Positions 33,010-38,673 of a stretch of DNA of 38,673 nt are shown piece by piece. Numbering within the stretch: position 1 is the first letter of the stretch; every line of letters begins with the position of its first letter. The position numbers and the translations under genes were made by a program. Source of the stretch: Nemertoderma westbladi (lineage: Eukaryota > Xenacoelomorpha > Nemertodermatida > Nemertodermatidae); assembly GCA_032718475.1 (NCBI GenBank), contig JAUCBJ010007681.1, forward strand, positions 1 to 38,673, read 5' to 3'. A model generated the notes under the pieces. That model saw nothing but the letters and a program-made list of their open reading frames with translations. It made no database searches and was not told the DNA's origin.

Positions 33010-33406
33010 TAGTTAGTTAGTTACCAAAATGCTCTGCAATTGGAAAACAACTTTAGTGGCCCTCTGAAGGGAGTTTATGAAATAATTTCTTCCAGCTTTC
33101 ACAACTTTCTCTACTCTAGGTAGTGAGGATCAATAATGCAAGTAACCCACATTCGTTGATTTATGCCCTACTATATAGCTACTTCTGGATCACTCCAAAC
33201 GACGTGCATTTTTTAGTAGCACAACCTAATAAAGATGTCAATCTATAAAAATTTATGTTTTATATTTACAGCTGCAGTCGGTGAGGCAGTGGAAAGTTTT
33301 CACATATTTTAAAGTGGATACCGTGGGCGGTTGTAGGTGCGACGATATGACGCTTAGTTTGGCCATGGCGCTTCCAGATTATTCTAGAATTGAGTAAATC
33401 GGATAG
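33010..33406. other. Spacer without recognised features
   Basis: Single-copy-looking DNA between the 222-bp array and the frame at 33407. Nothing supported. Confidence 0.4.
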
Positions 33407-33772
33407 ATGGATGGTCCATCAGCACCCCAAAATTTAAAAAAGACTACATCGAGTGGGCCAAAATACACCTCTATATATCTCCCTACGACCCCTCAGTTCC
33501 TGCCTGTCCTAGCACCCGTTATCCGCAAATATAATGCTGACTTGCGTTCGCTAGGTATTAGTGTCCAAACGGTCCCGCGTAACCTTCCATCGTTAGGTAT
33601 TAGTGTCCAAACGGTCCCGCGTAACCTCCCATCGTTAGGTATTAGTGTCCAAACGGTCCCCCGTAACCTCCCATCGTTAGGTATTAGTGTCCAAACGGTC
33701 CCGCGTAACCTCCCATCGTTAGGTATTAGTGTCCAAACGGTCCCGCGTAACCTCCCATCCTTTAGGTATTAG
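33407..33772 (+). pseudogene. Possible Penelope-like remnant fused to a 42-bp repeat
   Basis: An open frame of 121 codons. The first ~45 residues include IYLPTTPQFLPVLAPVIRKY, which resembles in style the segment after the RT core of Penelope-like elements (a LPY-type strand, then an Ile-Arg-Lys-Tyr helix). The rest is 14-residue repeats (SLGISVQTVPRNLP) from the 42-bp array. The frame ends where one extra T shifts the array (about 33760). A hammerhead-like motif follows about 250 bp later, which suits a Penelope context. No RT motif or GIY-YIG domain is visible, so this is a weak assignment. Confidence 0.2.
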
Positions 33773-33862
33773 TGTCCAAACGGTCCCGCGTAACCTCCCA
33801 TCGTTAGGTATTAGTGTCCAAACGGTCCCGCTTAACCTCCCATCGTTAGGTATTAGTATCCA
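33551..33862. repeat. 42-bp tandem repeat, ~7.5 units
   Basis: GTTAGGTATTAGTGTCCAAA, CGGTCCCGCGTAACCTCCCA, TC, with AGGTAT at 33553, 33595, 33637, 33679 and 33721, then 33764 onward after a one-base insertion. Units are almost identical. The 42-bp period keeps the frame of the 33407 ORF. Confidence 0.95.
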
Positions 33863-34003
33863 AATTGAAATAAATTCCAAATTAAATCCAAATTTATTAA
33901 AATAGTCATAACTACTGTACAGTATCATAACGGTATCGGTTTTGTATATATCTTTTTAGGCTTTGAACTGGTTTTTTTAGTTAAATTTTATTAATATTGT
34001 GTT

Positions 34004-34072
34004 TAAAATAATATACCAGTGAAGACGCTCGGGAAGCGTGAAATAGCTATATGGTAAACTAACATTATTTTA
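34004..34072 (+). ncRNA. Hammerhead-ribozyme-like motif, copy 2
   Basis: Same architecture as 262-313. The outer helix I is TAAAATAAT (34004-34012) with ATTATTTTA (34064-34072). The inner helix I is TACCA (34014-34018) with TGGTA (34052-34056). The core is GTGAAGA (34019-34025), helix II CGCT/AGCG (34026-34029, 34035-34038), GAAA 34040-34043, helix III ATAG/CTAT (34043-34050), cleavage-site A 34051. All helices pair although most bases differ from copy 1, which is covariation-like support. The first core base is G instead of the conserved C, and one T sits between helix II and GAAA, so this copy may be inactive. Confidence 0.42.
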
Positions 34073-34119
34073 TATTAGCCGTGGCTCAAGACCCTTACTC
34101 GTCATATATATATATTTAT

Positions 34120-34412
34120 AATTCCTTCGAAAATTACGGCAGACGTGATTTTTCAGTGGCGGCCCCTCGATTGTGGAACGCGTTACCTCGGGAGGTGCGG
34201 TTAGCCCCATCATTAACATCTTTTAATCAAAACTGAAAACGCACTTTTTTACTAAATAATATAATTATTAATATGTATCTAACTCTATCAATAATTTTAT
34301 TTCATTGTATATTGTTTTTACTGTACATATTATGTCAGTTTTTAAGCACCTTGAAAAATGCCCAGAAAGGTGCTATATAAATTTGAATTATTATTATTTA
34401 TTATTATTATTA
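34120..34412 (+). mobile_element. 3' end of a CR1/L2-like LINE
   Basis: From 34120 the frame reads YGRRDFSVAAPRLWNALPRE, then VRLAPSLTSF, the conserved C-terminal end of CR1/L2-type LINE ORF2. One lost base near 34225 moves the last residues (SKLKTHFFTK, stop at 34257-34259) to another frame. The 3' UTR follows, with GCACCTTGAAAAATGCCCAG, AAAGGTGCTATATAAATTTG and a (TTA)n-type tail (about 34384-34412), typical of such elements. It is a strongly 5'-truncated, dead copy. Confidence 0.85.
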
Positions 34413-34419
34413 CTTCTAT

Positions 34420-35210
34420 GCAGTTTGGGCCTATCCATTCAATCAATAGTAGCAGCTTACTAGGCCCTCATGAGTACCAGCAGCTGGTGATTCTATCGTT
34501 GAGTTGATGGCAATTATCGTGTTTTCATTTTTGCTCACTCAGGGGAATGGTTTGAGGGGCAGGTTCGTTTAAAGCCAGCTTACTGGCTATCTAGTTTTGT
34601 GGCAATAGGGAACAATTTACAAAGAAGGGTATATTTTAAATAATTCGCTTTTGTCTTCTCATTTTTATAACTCGAGTAAGTCTTACATATAGTACATTTT
34701 ATTGATGTTATTTTACCCCAAACTTGAATTTTTTGCCAGTTTTGAAAAATTCAGTAAATTTGGGTTATAGGAGACATAAATTCCAACCGATTATGAAACG
34801 ACTCCAAACCTATGGAATTGCCCTTATCCTCTTTATATATAAAAATCTCTGGTACGGCAAGAAAATAAACCTTGGTCCTATCAAATATAATTTTCTTGGT
34901 CCTTGGCAGTAAAAATTTATGTAATTTCTCTTTGGTACGCAAAGGGTTAAAAACAGCGTCCCGAAGGGAATAAAATAGGAGAAAAATTTAAATTATATAA
35001 TTATTCAAAATATTGCGCATTTTTCGGAAACGTGCGAAATTCGCAAAGAATCCGTCAGATTCTGTGCCCTAATGTGCTACAAATAGTTATGAGTCCAATC
35101 AAATTCCAGTTGATGTATCTGATCACACAAATTCTTTTCCACACCCTTGGTATACTCGGGAGTTTGTAGAAAATAAGTATCTTGTTGATAAAGCCCAAAA
35201 CAAGTGAAAA
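34420..35210. other. AT-rich spacer
   Basis: No recognisable gene, RNA or repeat. The short opposite-strand frames at 34724-34942 have no motif. Confidence 0.4.
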
Positions 35211-35213
35211 AAT

Positions 35214-35318
35214 TCATTCTCTTAAATCATCATCAACCCCGAATGCCCTATTGGTTTTAATGAGCTTTGAAGCAGACAAGACCTCTTGGAATGTTATATC
35301 ACCAATGGGGATGTCAGA
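35214..35318 (-). pseudogene. RTE-like LINE fragment, same family as 23.2 kb
   Basis: The minus strand from 35318 reads SDIPIGDITFQEVLSASKLI then KTNRAFGVDD. This lines up with PDIPIGDISFAEVKAAAKSI and KTNRASGVDG just before the RT core of the relic at 23201-25893. A stop follows at 35214-35216. The 23-bp array begins exactly where the upstream part of this LINE should be. Confidence 0.8.
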
Positions 35319-37323
35319 GTATTGTGTGACACAGGCAGAGTGTATTGTGTGACACAGGCAGAGAATATTGCGTGACACAGGTAGAGAGTATTGTGTGGCA
35401 CAAGCAGAGAGTATTGTGTGTCACAGGCAGATATTATTGTGTGACACAAGCAGAGAGTATTGTGTGACACAGGCAGAGAGTATTGTGTGACACAAGCTGA
35501 TAGTATTGTGTGACACAGGTAGAGAGTATTCTGTGACACAGGTAGAGAGTATTGTGTGACACAGACAGAGAGTATTGTGTGACACAAGCTGATAGTATTG
35601 TGTGACACAGGCAGAGAGTGTTGAGTCACACACTCCGAGAGTATTGTGTGACACAGACAGAGAGTATTGTGTGACACAAGCTGATAGTATTGTGTGACAT
35701 AGACAGAGAGTATTGTGTGACACAAGCAGAGCGTCTTGTGTGACACAAGCAGGAGTATTGTGTGACACAGGCAGAGAGTATTGTGTGACACAAGCAGAGA
35801 GTATTGTGTGACACAGGCAGAGAGTATTGTATGACACAAGCTGATAGTATTGTGTGACACAGGCAGAGAGTATTGAGTCACACACTCAGAGAGTATTGTG
35901 TGACACAGGCAGAGAGTATTGTGTGACAGAAGCTGATAGTATTGTATGACACATACAGGGAGGATTGTGTGACCCAAGCAGAGCGTCTTGTGTGACACAG
36001 ACTGAGAGTATTGTGTGACACAAGCAGAGCGTATTGTGTGACAGAAGCAGGAGTATTGTGTGACGCAGGCAGAGAGTATTGTGTGACACCCGCAGACACA
36101 AGCTGATAGTATTGTGTGACACAGGCAGAGAGTATTGTGTGACACAGGCAGAGAGTATTGTGTGACACAGACAGAGAGTATTGTGTGACACAGGCAGAGA
36201 GTATTCTGTGACACAGGTAGAAAGTATTGTGTGACACAAGCAGAACGTATTGTGTGACACAGACAGAGAGTATTGTGTGACACAAGCAGAGCGTCTTGTG
36301 TGACACAAGCAGAGAGTATTGTGTGACACAGGCAGAGAGTATTGAGTCACACACTCAGAGAGTATTGTGTGACACAAGCTGATAGTATTGTGTGACACAG
36401 GCAGTGAGTATTAATTCACACACTCAGAGAGTATTGTGTCACACAGGCAGAGAGTATTGTGTGACACAAGGTAATAGTATTGTGTGACACAGACAGAGAG
36501 TATTGTGTGACACAAGCTGATAGTATTGTGTGACACAGGCAGAGAGTGTTGAGTCACACACTCCGAGAGTATTGTGTGACACAGACAGAGAGTATTGTGT
36601 GACACAAGCTGATAGTATTGTGTGACATAGACAGAGAGTATTGTGTGACACAAGCAGAGCGTCTTGTGTGACACAAGCAGGAGTATTGTGTGACACAGGC
36701 AGAGAGTATTGTGTGACACAAGCAGAGAGTATTGTGTGATACAGACAGGGAGTATTGTGTGACACAATCAGAGAGTATTGTGTAACACAGACAGAGAGTA
36801 TTGTGTGACACAAGCAGAGCGTCTTGTGTGACACAAGCAGATAGTATTGTGTGACATAGACAGAGAGTATTGTGTGACACAAGCAGAGCGTCTTGTGTGA
36901 CACAAGCAGATAGTATTGTGTGAAACAGGCAGAGAGTATTGTATGACACAAGCTGATAGTGTTGTGTGACACAGGCAGAGAGTATTGAGTCACACACTCA
37001 GAGATTATTGTGTAACACAAACAGAGAGTATTGTGTGACACAAGCAGAGCGTCTTGTGTGACACAAGCAGATAGTATTGTATGACACAGGCAGAGAGTAT
37101 TGAGTCACACACTCAGAGAGTATTGTGTGACACAAGCTGATAGTATTGTGTGACACAGGCAGAGAGTATTGTGTGACACAAGCTGATACTATTGTGTGAC
37201 ACAGGCAGAGAGTATGGAGTCACACACTCAGAGAGTATTGTGTGACACAGGCAGAGAGTATTGTGTAACACAAGCTGATAGTGTTGTGTGACACATACAG
37301 TGGTTATTGTGTAACCCAAGCAG
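35319..37323. repeat. 23-bp minisatellite, about 87 units
   Basis: The unit is ATTGTGTGACACAGGCAGAGAGT with variants ACAAGCAGAGCGTCTT, ACAAGCTGATAGT, ACAGACAGAGAGT and GAGTCACACACTCAGAGAGT. A block at about 35590-35800 recurs at +928 (both have TTGAGTCACACACTCCGAG, at 35621 and 36549). The minus strand is open in all frames, so frames up to 329 codons rich in Ser/Cys/His/Thr appear; they are repeat readings. TGTGTGACACA in each unit is an 11-bp palindrome around a central G. Confidence 0.95.
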
Positions 37324-38403
37324 ACACTGGTTATTGAGAAAGTAATTCTAGAACGCTGCTTCAAATATTTAGATACTACATATAACCAGTTTGGCTTCAA
37401 GCCTAAACTCGGAACTGAAACATGTATATACACTCTGAAGGAAATAGTGAACTACTATCTCAATAACAATTCTTCTGTTTATGTATGCATGTTAGACGCA
37501 TCTAAAGCGTTTGATCGTGTCAACCATTTCAAATTGTTTCGCAAACTGATAGACCGTGGTGTACCATTATACATTGTTCGCATTATTATGTTTTGGTATC
37601 GTAACCAACTAGTGCGTGTCTGTTGGGATGGGTTTTTCTCACCATCCTTTTCTGTAACTAACGGAACTAGACAAGGTAGTATTATTTCACCATTGCTCTA
37701 TAATATTTACATTGATGAGTTAAGTAAGGAATTAAATAGTAGCGGTATAGGTTGTTCTATATGTTCACTTAGGTTAAATCACTTAATTTATGCCGACGAC
37801 TTATGTTTGATCTCAAACTCCATTTTTGGTCTGCAGAAATTAATAGATATAGCCGTAGCCTATGCTACGTCTAACTCTATTATATTCAATACTAAGAAAA
37901 CGAAGTGTTTATACTTCATTCATAAATCGTGTGCGTTAACCTCTGTCGCTAGAGTCAAATTGTATGGTTCCAACATAGAAACTGTTGATAAGTTTAACTA
38001 TTTAGGGCACGTTATTAGCTCGTCCACTGACGATGACCTAGATATTATACGACAGATGCATCAACTGTACGCCAGAGGGAATACTCTGGCTAGAAAGTTT
38101 TGCCATGCGTCTGTCTATGTTAAAACTGCACTTTTTCGTGCTTACTGTACCCCAATATACTGCAACAGCCTATGGGCTAGTAAGAACTACTCACATCGTG
38201 CGTACGATAAGATTAGGGTAGCTTACAATAATTGTGCTAGGCTACTGTTTAATATCCCTAGGCTCACCGGTGAAGAACCTACAAGTATGTCACTTTCTTT
38301 TGGCGAACTACGTTTGCCTATGTTTTTTCACATTACTTATAGATCCTCACAAAGCCTATTAAATAGAATACTACATTCTTACAACACTATCTTAGGTTTT
38401 TGA
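37324..38403 (+). CDS. CR1/L2-like LINE reverse transcriptase, 5'-truncated
   Basis: The frame is open from the edge of the 23-bp array to TGA at 38401-38403 (an internal Met at 37447 is not the natural start). The order is VIEKVILERC..NQFGFKPKLGTETC (upstream RT motifs), DASKAFDRVN (motif A, Asp codons 37495 and 37513), GTRQGSIISPLLYNIYIDEL (motif B, about 37660-37730), LIYADDLCLIS (motif C, YADD 37789-37800), FNTKKTKCLYF, and YLGHVISSS, followed by a C-terminal region. The catalytic Asp triad is intact and there are no stops, so decay is recent or slight. The endonuclease and the RT N-terminus are missing, and the ORF ends early compared with CR1/L2 relatives. CR1/L2-like assignment is from motif style. 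Confidence 0.88.
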   Translation, partial: TLVIEKVILERCFKYLDTTYNQFGFKPKLGTETCIYTLKEIVNYYLNNNSSVYVCMLDASKAFDRVNHFKLFRKLIDRGVPLYIVRIIMFWYRNQLVRVCWDGFFSPSFSVTNGTRQGSIISPLLYNIYIDELSKELNSSGIGCSICSLRLNHLIYADDLCLISNSIFGLQKLIDIAVAYATSNSIIFNTKKTKCLYFIHKSCALTSVARVKLYGSNIETVDKFNYLGHVISSSTDDDLDIIRQMHQLYARGNTLARKFCHASVYVKTALFRAYCTPIYCNSLWASKNYSHRAYDKIRVAYNNCARLLFNIPRLTGEEPTSMSLSFGELRLPMFFHITYRSSQSLLNRILHSYNTILGF

Positions 38404-38560
38404 TGAGGGAAATCTTAATAGAATAATGAACGATATCGCCAAAGAAATAATTTTCCACTTCATTTCAAATCAAATTAATATTAAATTAAACAATAACAAA
38501 TACATAATACATAATACTGTAATAAGACATACAGACATAAACCAACGTTTCAACTAAAGT
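38404..38560. other. AT-rich link between two RT segments
   Basis: TAA- and ATAC-rich sequence without a frame of note. It may be part of the Penelope-like element that begins to its right. Confidence 0.4.
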
Positions 38561-38673
38561 CCCCCTAAAGTACATAAAGATAATATTCCAATGAGGCCTA
38601 TTATTTCATCTATTCATACTCCAGCCTACAATTTAGCTAAGTACCTAGTACCACTGATGACAGGCATTACTGA
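38561..38673 (+). CDS. Penelope-like RT, partial, runs off the window
   Basis: The frame reads PPKVHKDNIPMRPIISSIHT then PAYNLAKYLVPLMTGIT to the last base. This matches the hallmark PK.HK....RPI.SS..TP.YNLAK.L start of Penelope-like reverse transcriptases. The preceding codon line has a TAA at 38555-38557 in this frame, so the ORF is interrupted or truncated just upstream. The RT core and any GIY-YIG endonuclease would lie beyond the window. Known Penelope-like elements often carry hammerhead motifs, which links this to the motifs at 262-313 and 34004-34072. Confidence 0.65.

Noticed and set aside
35294-36767. Ser/Cys/His-rich minus-strand frames up to 329 codons
   Set aside because: Readings of the 23-bp array, which has no stops in any minus frame. 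The period is not a multiple of 3, so three peptides simply cycle.

Overview
This is non-bacterial, metazoan-type genomic DNA. The signs are long unrelated minisatellites, a tRNA-derived SINE with pol III boxes, several non-LTR (LINE) reverse-transcriptase fragments, a Penelope-like RT, hAT-type and MITE-type DNA elements with target-site duplications, and AT-rich single-copy DNA with no dense ORFs. The mix (RTE-like and CR1/L2-like LINEs, Penelope, hAT, tRNA-SINE) would fit a marine invertebrate or basal deuterostome, but the species cannot be fixed from the sequence alone. No convincing host protein-coding gene was found. Nearly all long open frames are stop-free readings of tandem repeats.

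Layout: 1-430 is flank with a hammerhead-ribozyme-like motif (262-313). 431-8345 is a G-rich 51-bp minisatellite with higher-order duplications. 8346-8925 is a 14-bp minisatellite that abuts a minus-strand LINE fragment (8943-9125) and a SINE tail (9139-9213). 9.3-14.9 kb is mostly non-coding and holds copies of an unnamed ~70-bp dispersed repeat, a 160-bp MITE with 40-bp perfect arms and a 9-bp TSD (12203-12362), an RT relic (13925-14266), poly-C tracts and a solo hAT-like end. 14986-18712 is a nearly homogeneous 73-bp satellite of 51 units. 18725-20466 is a non-autonomous hAT with an 8-bp TSD, carrying a SINE, a nested inverted repeat and another copy of the dispersed repeat.

20.5-23.2 kb contains a possible terminal exon, a CTGTCT-rich repeat and an old ~160-bp tandem repeat. 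23201-25893 is a decayed RTE-like LINE ORF (endonuclease end, RT and C-terminal region) broken by frameshifts, one nonsense codon and a SINE insertion with a 7-bp TSD. Next come a second 51-bp minisatellite (26371-29207), a 43-bp repeat, a 61-bp array (29918-31740), a 222-bp array (about 31780-33005), a 42-bp array (33551-33862), a second hammerhead-like motif (34004-34072) and the 3' end of a CR1/L2-like LINE (34120-34412).

The right end has a minus-strand relic of the same RTE-like family (35214-35318), a 23-bp array (about 35319-37323), a CR1/L2-like RT reading frame with intact catalytic motifs (37324-38403), and the beginning of a Penelope-like RT that runs out of the window (38561-38673). 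By rough addition, tandem repeats make up about half of the window. The main story is a repeat-rich region in which minisatellite arrays repeatedly abut transposon fragments, plus two hammerhead-like RNA motifs of the kind known from Penelope-like retroelements.
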